From Streptomyces sp. JHA26 (GTDB lineage Bacteria; Actinomycetota; Actinomycetes; Streptomycetales; Streptomycetaceae), in contig NZ_BDJC01000024.1 in NCBI RefSeq assembly GCF_002005565.1, positions 1 to 64,000 of the forward strand: a stretch of 64,000 bases of DNA, written 5' to 3'. Positions 16,750 through 24,439 of the stretch are shown here, one piece after another. Numbering within the stretch: position 1 is the stretch's first letter; each line of letters starts with the position of its first letter. A program made the translations under genes and the position numbers. Below the pieces are notes generated by a model. That model ran no database searches and had not been told where the DNA came from. It saw only the letters and a program-made list of their open reading frames with translations.

Positions 16750-17337
16750 CTACGTGCCCATGGCCTTGCGCACGGCGTCCTTGGTGCGGTCCATGAGGGC
16801 GGCGACGGGGCCGAGGGCCACGTTCTTCGCCCCGGACTCGACGCCCGGGTGGGGCCGGGTGGGCGCCATCGCCTCGGCGGCCTTGATCGCCTTGGCCATC
16901 GAGGCGAGGCCGGCCGTGTCGGCGCTGCGGCGGATGTGGGTGAACTCGTAGCGTTCCTCGGCCCGGGCGTGCTCCTGCACGTCCTTGCGCAGCTTCAGCA
17001 GCTGGGGCATGAACTTCGGGTCGTCGGTGTCCATCTCGTCGAGCGCGGACAGCGTCTCCTTGGCAGCCTTCTCCTCGGCGAGCCGGTCCTCCACCACCTG
17101 CTCCCCGCCGGGGAGCGCGCGCCGGGCGAAGGGGTGGACGACCTCCTCCTCGGCGGTCTCGTGCACGGCCAGCAGCCGTACCAGGCGGCGGAACGCGTCC
17201 CGGCGTTCCTCACCCGTGCAGGCCTCGACCTCGTCGAAGAGGTTGCGGATGTCGCCGTGCTGGCGCATCAGCAGGGAGACGACGTCGTCGTCCCGGGCCT
17301 TGTCGTCCCCGGCGTGCGGGGTGTGCAGCTCGGACAT
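16750..17337 (-). CDS. hemerythrin HHE-domain protein
   Basis: 195 residues. The helical bundle carries the iron-ligand pattern of HHE proteins: QHGDIRNLFDEVE, HETAEEEVVHPFARR, and later EHARAEERYEF. Members bind a diiron centre and are linked to O2, NO or redox stress. It starts nine nt after the ferritin-like diiron gene stop, so the two form an operon of iron-binding stress-type proteins. A C-terminal basic tail (ALMDRTKDAVRKAMGT) is not part of the domain. Confidence 0.9.
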   Translation of the reverse strand: MSELHTPHAGDDKARDDDVVSLLMRQHGDIRNLFDEVEACTGEERRDAFRRLVRLLAVHETAEEEVVHPFARRALPGGEQVVEDRLAEEKAAKETLSALDEMDTDDPKFMPQLLKLRKDVQEHARAEERYEFTHIRRSADTAGLASMAKAIKAAEAMAPTRPHPGVESGAKNVALGPVAALMDRTKDAVRKAMGT

Positions 17338-17346
17338 GTCGCCCCC

Positions 17347-18546
17347 CTACTTCTCGCGCTGCGCGGGGTCGGGGTGCTCGCCCTCGGTCTGGACGCGGTA
17401 CTCGCGGCCGAACATCTCGTCGTGCTCGGTCATGACCCGGTCGCTCGGGGGAGCCTCGCCGCCGTGGATGCTCTCCTGCATCTTCTCGAACCGCTCGTGC
17501 GCCTCGCGCACGTAGCCGGCGCCGAGCGTCGTGAGGTCCATCTGGGTGTCCAGCAGCTCCCGCAGGTAGGCCTTGTTCGGCTCGAAGGTCAGCACGTTGG
17601 GCAGCTCGGGGGCCAGCACCGAGGCCGGGTCGCGGCCGTCGTGCTCGCGCATGAGGTCGCAGGCCAGGTGCAGGTGCTCCAGCTCCATGTTCAGGTGCAG
17701 CTCCCAGATGGCCTTCACCCGGGGGTCGCTCTCCTGCTCCATGAAGGAGTGGTAGAGGTAGCACTCGTTGTACTCGTGGTTGACGAGCTGCTCCCACCAC
17801 GTCTCACCCGGGTCCACCAGGGACTCGTAGTGGGTGACGTGCTCCTCCTCGATCAGCCCGATCTCCTGGTAGAGCTGACGGGCGATCGGCTCCATGTAGG
17901 TGGGGCCGGTGTTCATGTAGAAGTTCATGGTCTGCTGCTCCGCCGACATGATCGTCAGGGCGTGCAGCTTGGACAGCGGGTCCGTGCGGTCCTTGGCGTA
18001 GGGGTCGCGGACGTTGTCGACCGGATTGCGGTGGTGGTACCGGGTGGGCCGGCCGGGCATGACCTCGGTCAGGTTGTCGACGATCGACTCCGCCTTGCGG
18101 TGCTCGATCATCTCGTACAGGTTCGCGTACCGGTACAGGTGGTCGAAGTCCTCCAGCACACCGAACTGGTAAGCCTGCTTCAGGTACGGGTCCGGCTCCA
18201 TCCGCGCCACCCACGCCGTCAGGTCCACCGCGACCTGCTCGTAGGCGATGGTCGTCTCCAGCACCGAGGAGACGCCCGGCAGCAGCCAGTTCACGACCTT
18301 CTGCTGCTGCGCCTCGATGTAGCGCACCCGCGCGAGCTGCCGCTTGATCTCCGGGTCGGCGGTGTGGCGGGCGAGGTGGTGGCTGAACAGGATCGCCTCC
18401 ACCTCGATCCCGTTCATCGTGATGATCCGACAGCGGGTGTACGGGTCGCAGTGGTCGGGGTCGATCGGGTCCACGTTCAGCTCACGCCAGTTGCGCAGTT
18501 GGCGGTCCAGTGGGATACCCCGCTGCTCCAGCGGATTGAAGGTCAT
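17347..18546 (-). CDS. ferritin-like diiron protein of unknown function
   Basis: 399 residues, almost entirely helical and rich in Glu/His pairs expected of a carboxylate-bridged diiron site: EVEAILFSHHLARH, YIEAQQQKVVNW, EEEHVTHYESL, NMELEHLHLACDLM. I recognise it as a conserved Streptomyces protein of the ferritin-like superfamily, without assigned activity. A strong AGGAGG precedes the ATG at 18546. The hemerythrin gene follows within nine nt. The pair may store iron, detoxify peroxide or NO, or act as an oxidase. Confidence 0.82.
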   Translation of the reverse strand: MTFNPLEQRGIPLDRQLRNWRELNVDPIDPDHCDPYTRCRIITMNGIEVEAILFSHHLARHTADPEIKRQLARVRYIEAQQQKVVNWLLPGVSSVLETTIAYEQVAVDLTAWVARMEPDPYLKQAYQFGVLEDFDHLYRYANLYEMIEHRKAESIVDNLTEVMPGRPTRYHHRNPVDNVRDPYAKDRTDPLSKLHALTIMSAEQQTMNFYMNTGPTYMEPIARQLYQEIGLIEEEHVTHYESLVDPGETWWEQLVNHEYNECYLYHSFMEQESDPRVKAIWELHLNMELEHLHLACDLMREHDGRDPASVLAPELPNVLTFEPNKAYLRELLDTQMDLTTLGAGYVREAHERFEKMQESIHGGEAPPSDRVMTEHDEMFGREYRVQTEGEHPDPAQREK

Positions 18547-19027
18547 GGGGGGGTGCCTCCTGAGGAAGAGGGGACTCGCGCGCCGCTGGGGTACCCCGCT
18601 CCGGGCGACGAGCACGCACGTGTGCCTCAGTCTGTGCACGGCGGATGCTTTTGAGCCACCGCTCGCGTCCCCGGTCCGCAGGGTTCCCCCGTACGGCTCA
18701 GGCCGGGTGGAAACGCCCGGGAACGGGGCCACGGCACCGTCCTCCGCGCACACCGTCCAAGCACCGCCGCGACCGGCCGGTCGGTCGGAGCGACCGCGGC
18801 GGCGTTCCCGCTCGGCCGTCACGCCGGAACAGTCTCCGTCCTCCGTCGGAACGGCCCACGGCCTCCGTCGGGCGACACACAGACGCCCGGTGCCCTCCGG
18901 CCCCCCCCGCCTCGTCGGTCGGCCGTCGGCGGCTCGGGCGCGACGGCCGTACCGACAGGGTGCGACAGTGCCGGTCACCTGGACGCGTACGCGTCGTCTC
19001 CCCGGAACGGCGCGCGCGGACCGTTCG
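18547..19027. other. 481-bp gap without a recognised gene
   Basis: This lies between the diiron operon start and the stop of an SDR gene. I found no ORF with a convincing start or codon pattern, no RNA gene and no strong hairpin. It presumably holds the promoter and leader of the diiron/hemerythrin operon. Confidence 0.6.
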
Positions 19028-19771
19028 TCACCAGGGCAGCTCTCCCTCGTCGTCGAAGAAGCGGCCCGTCGGCTCGTCGCCGTCCACGGTGGCCAGCCGG
19101 ATCGCGGCGGCTGCGCCCTGCTGAGGAGTGCGCACTCCCCGGAAGCCGTTCAGATCGGTCGCCGTGTAGCCGGGGCAGACGGCGTTGACCAGGATGTGCG
19201 TGTCGGCCAGTTCCTTGGCGTACTGCACGGTGACGGCGTTGAGGAACGTCTTCGACGGGGCGTACGCGACGGCGAGGGGGCCCGTCTCGGTGCCGGGTGC
19301 GGTCTGGAGCGTGAGGGAGCCGACGCGGCTGGAGACGTTCACGATCCGCGGCGCCGGCGAGCGGCGCAGCAGCGGCAGCAGGGCGTTGGTGACGCGGATG
19401 ACGCCGATGACGTTGGTCTCCACGGCCGCCCGTACCCGGTCCACGTCGACCGTGGTGGGCTCCTGCGGTACACCGCCGGTGACGCCGGCGTTGTTGACGA
19501 GCGCGTCCAGCCGCCCCGTCTGCTCCTCGATCAGCCGGGCCGCCGCGGTCACGCTCGCGTCGTCGGTCACGTCCAGCGGCACGCCGAACACGTCGGCGCC
19601 GGCCGCGCGGAGCCTGTCCACGGCGGCCTCGCGCCGTTCCTCGTTCCGCGCGCCGACCCCGACCGTCCAGCCGAGGGCGCCGAGCCCGGCGGCGATCTCG
19701 TACCCGATGCCCTTGTTGGCCCCGGTCACCAGCGCGACCTTGGGGCGGTTCACGGTGTTCGTCTCAGTCAT
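19028..19771 (-). CDS. SDR family oxidoreductase
   Basis: 247 residues. It has the glycine motif TGANKGIGYE, LDVTD, NNAGVTGG, a catalytic Ser in NVSSRVGSL, and Tyr-x3-Lys in YAPSKTFLN. The carbonyl-reductase-style ANKGIG and the mention-worthy VGARNEERR segment suggest NADP(H). It is divergent from a LysR gene with a dyad operator between them, the standard layout for a LysR-controlled enzyme. Substrate unknown. Confidence 0.92.
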   Translation of the reverse strand: MTETNTVNRPKVALVTGANKGIGYEIAAGLGALGWTVGVGARNEERREAAVDRLRAAGADVFGVPLDVTDDASVTAAARLIEEQTGRLDALVNNAGVTGGVPQEPTTVDVDRVRAAVETNVIGVIRVTNALLPLLRRSPAPRIVNVSSRVGSLTLQTAPGTETGPLAVAYAPSKTFLNAVTVQYAKELADTHILVNAVCPGYTATDLNGFRGVRTPQQGAAAAIRLATVDGDEPTGRFFDDEGELPW

Positions 19772-19828
19772 GACACCGATGCTTCTCCCCCGCCGGGCAG
19801 GGCGTCCAAGACCGACTGGGTGGGCGGC

Positions 19829-19845
19829 GATACCGCCCGGGTATC
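19829..19845. promoter_or_regulatory. LysR-type operator between divergent genes
   Basis: GATACC-GCCCG-GGTATC is a perfect inverted repeat containing the T-N11-A signature of LysR sites. It sits 31 bp from the LysR start and 58 bp from the SDR start, where one regulator could control both promoters. Confidence 0.7.
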
Positions 19846-19875
19846 ACTCCTGGCCGGGCTGGTTAGGCTGGTGGG

Positions 19876-20724
19876 GTGGAGACACGTGAGCTGCGGTACT
19901 TCGTCGCGGTCGCCGAGGAGCTGCACTTCGGCCGGGCGGCGCAGCGGCTCGGAATCGCCCAACCTCCGCTGTCACGGGCGATCGCCGGGCTCGAACGACG
20001 CCTGGGCACCACCCTGCTGGAACGAGGCGGCCGGGGCGTCGCCCTGACCGGGACCGGGGAGGTGCTGCTGCGGGAGGCGCGGGCGGCGCTGGACGCCGTC
20101 GAGGCCGCGGAACGACGCACCCGCCGGGCCGCACTCGCCGCGACGGGCCGTCCCGCCGTGGTCCTGGCCGCGAAGGCCGGCGCCTCCGACGAACTGCTGG
20201 CCAAACTCCTCGACGCCTACGCCGCCGAGCCCGGCGCCGTCGACGTCGACGTCGTCCTGTGCGGGCCGGGCGAGCAGGCCACGGTGCTGCGCACCGGCCG
20301 GGCCGACGTGGCCCTGCTGCACCGGCCCTTCGACGACACGGCCGGCTTCGACACCGAGGACCTGCACTCCGAGGGCCAGATCGCGGTCCTCCCCGCGGGC
20401 CACCCTCTCACCACCCGTCCCCACCTGCGGCTCGCCGAGGTCACCGCCCTCCCCGACCTGCCCCTGCCCCGCTGGCCCCGCCCCGACGGCACCTTCCCGG
20501 ACGGCCCCGGACCGCAGGTGCGCGACCACACGCAGCTCGCCCAGCTCATCACCCTCGGCCGCGCCTGTGCGGTCGTCCCGGAGTCGAGCAGCACCGGCCT
20601 GCGCGACGGCCTCACCGCCGTTCCGATCACCGACGCCCCCCGCGTCACCACGGTCATCGCCTGGCCCCCGCACAGCCGTTCGGCGGTGGTCGCCGCACTG
20701 GTCCGCGCCGCCACCGCCCTGTGA
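19876..20724 (+). CDS. LysR family transcriptional regulator
   Basis: 282 residues. The N-terminal winged helix is ELRYFVAVAEELHFGRAAQRL through QPPLSRAIAGLERRLG. The effector-binding region starts near residue 90. It probably controls the divergent SDR gene through the dyad at 19829-19845. There is no ribosome-binding site; TAGGCT lies exactly six nt upstream of the GTG, consistent with a leaderless transcript. Confidence 0.93.
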   Translation: METRELRYFVAVAEELHFGRAAQRLGIAQPPLSRAIAGLERRLGTTLLERGGRGVALTGTGEVLLREARAALDAVEAAERRTRRAALAATGRPAVVLAAKAGASDELLAKLLDAYAAEPGAVDVDVVLCGPGEQATVLRTGRADVALLHRPFDDTAGFDTEDLHSEGQIAVLPAGHPLTTRPHLRLAEVTALPDLPLPRWPRPDGTFPDGPGPQVRDHTQLAQLITLGRACAVVPESSSTGLRDGLTAVPITDAPRVTTVIAWPPHSRSAVVAALVRAATAL

Positions 20725-20776
20725 CCGACGGCGGTGAACGCCGGGACACCGTGCCGGTTCCGGGGTCGGCTCCTGG

Positions 20777-20945
20777 GTGACCAAGCCGACCGGACGTCTT
20801 CCCCACCAGGACCTCACCGCGACCCGGCGGACGATCAACCGGTCCCTGTCAGCGGCACGAGTGCCGGTCGAACGAAGCATCGCGAGACTGAAGGCTTGGC
20901 GCGTCTTCCGCAGAGCCCGCTGCAGCCCCGCCCGATCGACCGGCC
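20777..20945 (+). pseudogene. IS5-type transposase C-terminal remnant
   Basis: The frame encodes RTINRSLSAARVPVERSIAR followed by LKAWRVFRRARCSP, the recognisable C-terminal end of IS5-family DDE transposases. Only about 45 codons remain, the catalytic core is absent and no terminal inverted repeats are evident. It abuts the left 77-bp repeat of the integrated element, so it is a scar of a separate insertion at the junction. Confidence 0.7.
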
Positions 20946-20961
20946 CCTGCGAAACCCCCGA

Positions 20962-21038
20962 CTCAGGGCCACACCAGGCAGTACGCCTGATGCCCCGCCT
21001 CGTGCAACCGGTGGCTGAAGTCCTGCCACTCGTGCAGC
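20962..21038. repeat. left attachment-site repeat
   Basis: A 77-bp copy of the 3' end of the gene at 33552-33983. On the minus strand it still encodes LHEWQDFSHRLHEAGHQAYC plus LVWP-stop. Homology ends sharply outside the repeat on the inner side. Confidence 0.8.
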
Positions 21039-21145
21039 GATTGGAAGAGGCGGGGTTGTGACCTGTGCATTCTCGGTGAAACGTGCGTTGACCTGCGGGA
21101 ACTCGTCTCGGTAGTTCTCACGGGTCAACGCCGTTTCCCAGGCTC

Positions 21146-21165
21146 ATGTGCCCTGGATGTGCCCT
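21146..21165. repeat. left arm-type repeat pair
   Basis: ATGTGCCCT-GG-ATGTGCCCT, two direct 9-mers with an 11-bp period, 107 bp inside the left 77-bp repeat. The same pair is found inside the right end (33455-33474). These are candidate integrase arm-binding sites. Confidence 0.6.
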
Positions 21166-21174
21166 CGTGGCCAC

Positions 21175-22302
21175 TCACCAGAGGACACCCTGCTCGCCCG
21201 ACGGACCGGTACGGGGCGGCTGCACCACTGCGCTCACTCGGGTCTTGGTGTTGATGGCACGAGGTTCCGTCGTCACAGCGCCTGACTCGCGTAGCTGTCG
21301 GACGGCCGTGATCACTTGGGCGGGCCGGTAGACGGTCTCCAGGAGGGTGTAGCGCTGGAGCTCCGTGACAGTTCGCCCCTTGGGAGCTTCGGATATGAAG
21401 TCGTGCAGGATGCGTCGTAGCGGAGCCGTATCCGGTTCGAATACGAGATCCAGCATCTGCTGTTCGGTGTCCCTGGGGTCGCGGTAGCGGACGCCGTAGG
21501 AAGGGTCCACCTTCCACATGGCGTCCTTCATCTTCTCCAGTCCCAGCTCATGCTGGGTGCCGAAGATCAGGTAGAGCTTCCTGCCACCTTCGTCGACCAT
21601 CTCGAAGTACAGCGTGTGCGTGAAACCGGCCTGGCGCAGCGTGGCCCGGTATTGCTCGCGAAGGAACGTGAACTTGTGCGAGGACGGCTGCCGGAATACG
21701 TCTTGCCACTCCTGGCTGCCGAAGGCTTCGTCACCGAGTTTCCGGTGGCCGTCGTGTCTCTCGGCGAACCGGGTGAGGAAGGCGGGTTCGAAGGTCACCA
21801 TGACTTCCGTGCTTCGGTAACGACCGAGCTCATGCAGGAGCGAGTACGGGATGTCGGGCCCACCGAAGCTGTCCAGGAGGACAAAGAGGGGCTTGCCCAG
21901 CCTGCCAGTGCTTTGCAGCTTCCTCAGAAGGGCCGGGTGGAAATCTCCCTGCCCGATGTCGACCGACAGACGTGCAGTGATGTTGTCCGCGTGCCTCGAT
22001 TGCACGAGGGTCATCTGGCGTTGCAATTCCTCCACCCGCCGGTGGTCTTCCTCCATGAGGATCAGACGCGTGCGCTTAGGGAAACGGTGCAGAGCGCGGG
22101 CGAAGACCTCGTAGGCGACGACGGGGGACCCGGGCTCGCCCTGCTTATAGACGCCGGCCCCCGCGAACCCTTCTGCGTAGGTGATCACGTCGTTCCGCGA
22201 CAGAAGGATCGGCGCCCACGCTTCCAGGTACCGCCTGAGTAAGTCGTGTTTGGCGGCCGTGTGCGGATCGCGTTCCCATACGGCATCCTTCGGTACGGCC
22301 AT
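21175..22302 (-). CDS. tcmP: three-Cys-motif partner protein TcmP
   Basis: 375 residues. The sequence (KHDLLRRYLEAWAPILLSR, YAEGFAGAGVYKQGEPGSPV, FVLLDSFGGPDIPYSLL, VMVTFEP) matches the TcmP family. TcmP genes are typically encoded next to a radical-SAM-like three-Cys protein, here the upstream neighbour at 22403. EGFAGAG and LLDSFGG-P resemble the nucleotide-binding and catalytic loops of DNA methyltransferase-like folds. The C-terminal 90 residues look like a winged helix (VTELQRYTLLETVYRPAQVI). ATG 22302 has GGAG at five nt. Codon use is less G+C-biased than in the flanking chromosome. Confidence 0.87.
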   Translation of the reverse strand: MAVPKDAVWERDPHTAAKHDLLRRYLEAWAPILLSRNDVITYAEGFAGAGVYKQGEPGSPVVAYEVFARALHRFPKRTRLILMEEDHRRVEELQRQMTLVQSRHADNITARLSVDIGQGDFHPALLRKLQSTGRLGKPLFVLLDSFGGPDIPYSLLHELGRYRSTEVMVTFEPAFLTRFAERHDGHRKLGDEAFGSQEWQDVFRQPSSHKFTFLREQYRATLRQAGFTHTLYFEMVDEGGRKLYLIFGTQHELGLEKMKDAMWKVDPSYGVRYRDPRDTEQQMLDLVFEPDTAPLRRILHDFISEAPKGRTVTELQRYTLLETVYRPAQVITAVRQLRESGAVTTEPRAINTKTRVSAVVQPPRTGPSGEQGVLW

Positions 22303-22402
22303 GACCGCTCCCCCCACTCGTCTACGGCCCCGCTGGGGAGAGGGTCACACACCGTTGCCATATGCCACCAGAGCGCGTACGGCGTCCGTTGAAGATTGGC
22401 TG

Positions 22403-23158
22403 TTACTGTGCTGCCATCGGCAGGCGAGGTGGCATCTCGTCCCATGTGACCCCTGCGAGCTCACGGCCTCCTGATTTGGGTGTACGGCCGCCCCATTGCT
22501 TGAAGAAGAACGGCACGTCGGCGTCGCTGCAGGCGTCGCGGATCTCGAACAACCATTCCTCATGCACGGGTCGATGCTGGGGTCCGGATTCGCCGCCGGC
22601 GATCACCCAGCCGATGTCGTCCAGGCGCAAGTCCGTCAGCGGGCCGAGCAAAGGTTCGCAGGACAGGAAGCGCACTGCGGCGGGCACCTGCCGCAGGTCG
22701 TCGATGCGGTCCATGTGATCCGCGTTCTCGACGGAGACGCCCATCCAGAGGTTGGGGGGCCAGTCAAGTTGGTCCGCCAGTCGCCGGAGCCTTCGGGCTC
22801 GCTTCGTCAGCAGCTGGTACGTGTGTTGCGGGGTGTCGGCGATCACCTGGAAAACCTGCCGTACGAAGTCCAACGGCACCTTGGCGTGGAACAGATCGCT
22901 CATGGAGTTCACGAACACCATGCGGGGGGTCTTCCACTGGCGCGGAATGGCCAGCGTGTCCGCATGGAGCGTGAGGCCGAAACCGGGGCCAGATGTCCTG
23001 GGGTCCCCGTCGGCCTGGTACTTCGCCACCCCCATGGCCTTGAGGCGTCTGGATAACGTCAGGGCGTAGCAGTTGTCGCACCCGGGGGAGATGCGATCGC
23101 AACCGGTGGTGGGATTCCAGGTCGCCTCAGTCCACTCGATGGTGCTGCGATCGCCCAT
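22403..23158 (-). CDS. DUF5131 (phage Gp37/Gp68-like) three-Cys protein
   Basis: 251 residues. The N-terminus EWTEATWNPTTGC leads into the motif C-x5-C-x2-C (CDRISPGCDNC), a radical-SAM-like cluster site. Further family marks are FVNSMSDLFH, LTKRARRL, NLWMGVSVEN, FLSCEPLLGP and VIAGGESGP. The family occurs in phages and mobile elements and in tandem with TcmP, which follows 100 nt downstream. The reaction is unknown; RNA, DNA or peptide modification have all been suggested for such pairs. GGGAGGGG precedes the ATG at 23158. Confidence 0.9.
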   Translation of the reverse strand: MGDRSTIEWTEATWNPTTGCDRISPGCDNCYALTLSRRLKAMGVAKYQADGDPRTSGPGFGLTLHADTLAIPRQWKTPRMVFVNSMSDLFHAKVPLDFVRQVFQVIADTPQHTYQLLTKRARRLRRLADQLDWPPNLWMGVSVENADHMDRIDDLRQVPAAVRFLSCEPLLGPLTDLRLDDIGWVIAGGESGPQHRPVHEEWLFEIRDACSDADVPFFFKQWGGRTPKSGGRELAGVTWDEMPPRLPMAAQ

Positions 23159-23324
23159 GGGTCCCCTCCCGTAACAGTTGAGCAAGGGCCACCAGCGCTT
23201 GCCCACTCAGCGCTTCGACTGCGCTGCCTAACGAGCGACGTACCGAACTGGCACGCGACCGTGCCCATCTTTCAGGTCGAACACACGTTCTGTGAAGGGG
23301 GTGTCTCGTGGGTGGCTGCCAGGG

Positions 23325-24218
23325 TCAGGCAGCCGTGGCAGGGCGCGGTTCGCCGCGGAATACTTGCTGGGCATGCCAGTCGCGGTGAACTGCGGCAACA
23401 GGGCGCGAGCCGGGCTGAGGGCCGATGAGTGGACGGCCCGCGAGGGCTATGACGTGCGTGCGAGCGGCGGGGCTGTGACCGACGAAGCGTTGTGAGACCA
23501 GGATGCGGTGATCATCCCCCACGCCGAGGACGCCCATGTCGAAGAGCTTGTGGTGCAGCGCGCACAGGCACAGCCCGTTCTCGATCTCGTCGGGTCCGCC
23601 GAACGCCCACCAGCGCACGTGGGCGGCCTCCAGCCCGACGGGTACCGCGCCGATCCTGCCGTCGTATCCGCAGAAGGCGCACCGGTACTCATAGGCGGTC
23701 AACACCAGCTCCCGCATCTGCGGGTCCCGCTGCCTGCGTACAGCCGAGAGCTGCTCGGCCTCCGCCGGCTCCAGTCCCAGGCCGACGGCTTCGCACAGTT
23801 CCCCGTGCAGAGAGGGTGGGAAGTGCAGGTCAAGCAGCAATCGCGCGATTCTGCCGAGCAGGTCCGGTTCACGTCGCAGGGCCGCTCTCAAGTTCGGCGC
23901 GAGCTGCCCCGTGGCGCCCGTCTCTCGGAGGTCCCGTACCCCGCTGCCCGGGCTGCCTGGTCCGTGATCAGTGCGGACTTCCCACACGCCGTCGCTGACC
24001 AGGTGGTGGAAGGGGTAGGCGGGTGTCGTCTTGTGGGGTGGGCCGTACTCGATGAGCAGTCGCTGCAGGTCTTGCTCCACCGCGGTGTAGCGCAAACCGC
24101 CGTCGGCGTCCTCCTGGAACCGGCCGAGGGCGTACAGGAGCAGCAGCGGCTTGTGTGGAGCGCGCGTTCCACTCCTGGTCCACTGCCTCAGCTTCGCTAT
24201 CCGCTCCAGCCAGTCCAT
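23325..24218 (-). CDS. phosphorothioated-DNA-binding restriction endonuclease (SBD-HNH)
   Basis: 297 residues. The N-terminal domain (DWLERIAKLRQWTRSGTRAP, PPHKTTPAYPFHHLVSDGVW) matches sulfur-binding domains that recognise phosphorothioate-modified DNA. The C-terminal HNH nuclease has CAFCGYDGRIG, the catalytic His region LEAAHVRWWAFGG, and NGLCLCALHHKLFD. Family enzymes (ScoMcrA/SprMcrA type) cut incoming DNA modified by Dnd systems. No dnd gene is present here, as expected for a type IV enzyme. It lies beside TcmP/DUF5131 in the same orientation, forming a small defence-like group. Confidence 0.92.
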   Translation of the reverse strand: MDWLERIAKLRQWTRSGTRAPHKPLLLLYALGRFQEDADGGLRYTAVEQDLQRLLIEYGPPHKTTPAYPFHHLVSDGVWEVRTDHGPGSPGSGVRDLRETGATGQLAPNLRAALRREPDLLGRIARLLLDLHFPPSLHGELCEAVGLGLEPAEAEQLSAVRRQRDPQMRELVLTAYEYRCAFCGYDGRIGAVPVGLEAAHVRWWAFGGPDEIENGLCLCALHHKLFDMGVLGVGDDHRILVSQRFVGHSPAARTHVIALAGRPLIGPQPGSRPVAAVHRDWHAQQVFRGEPRPATAA

Positions 24219-24439
24219 GTCGGCTGATCGTAGACGGGCCTGCCCGCACACGTGTGGGCACTGCTCGGGCACGTTGCTTGCCTGAACAGGCGCGGGCGTG
24301 GTGCGGGTCGGGAGCGACAGAGGTTCCGTCAGCCGTGACGCTGAGCGCGAGGCCAGCCGTCCTGGCAAGTGGGCAGGCAGCGTTGCGCTCAACACCGAGT
24401 GGTGGGCGTCGAGTGCGGCCTGGATTGGGCTTTGGCACT

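Noticed and set aside
14833..18654. A 1273-codon open frame on the plus strand
   Set aside because: It lies antisense to the dehydrogenase, hemerythrin and diiron genes, has biased low-complexity composition (Val/Gly/His/Asp) and no domain. It is a high-G+C shadow frame, as are several 500-900-codon frames elsewhere.
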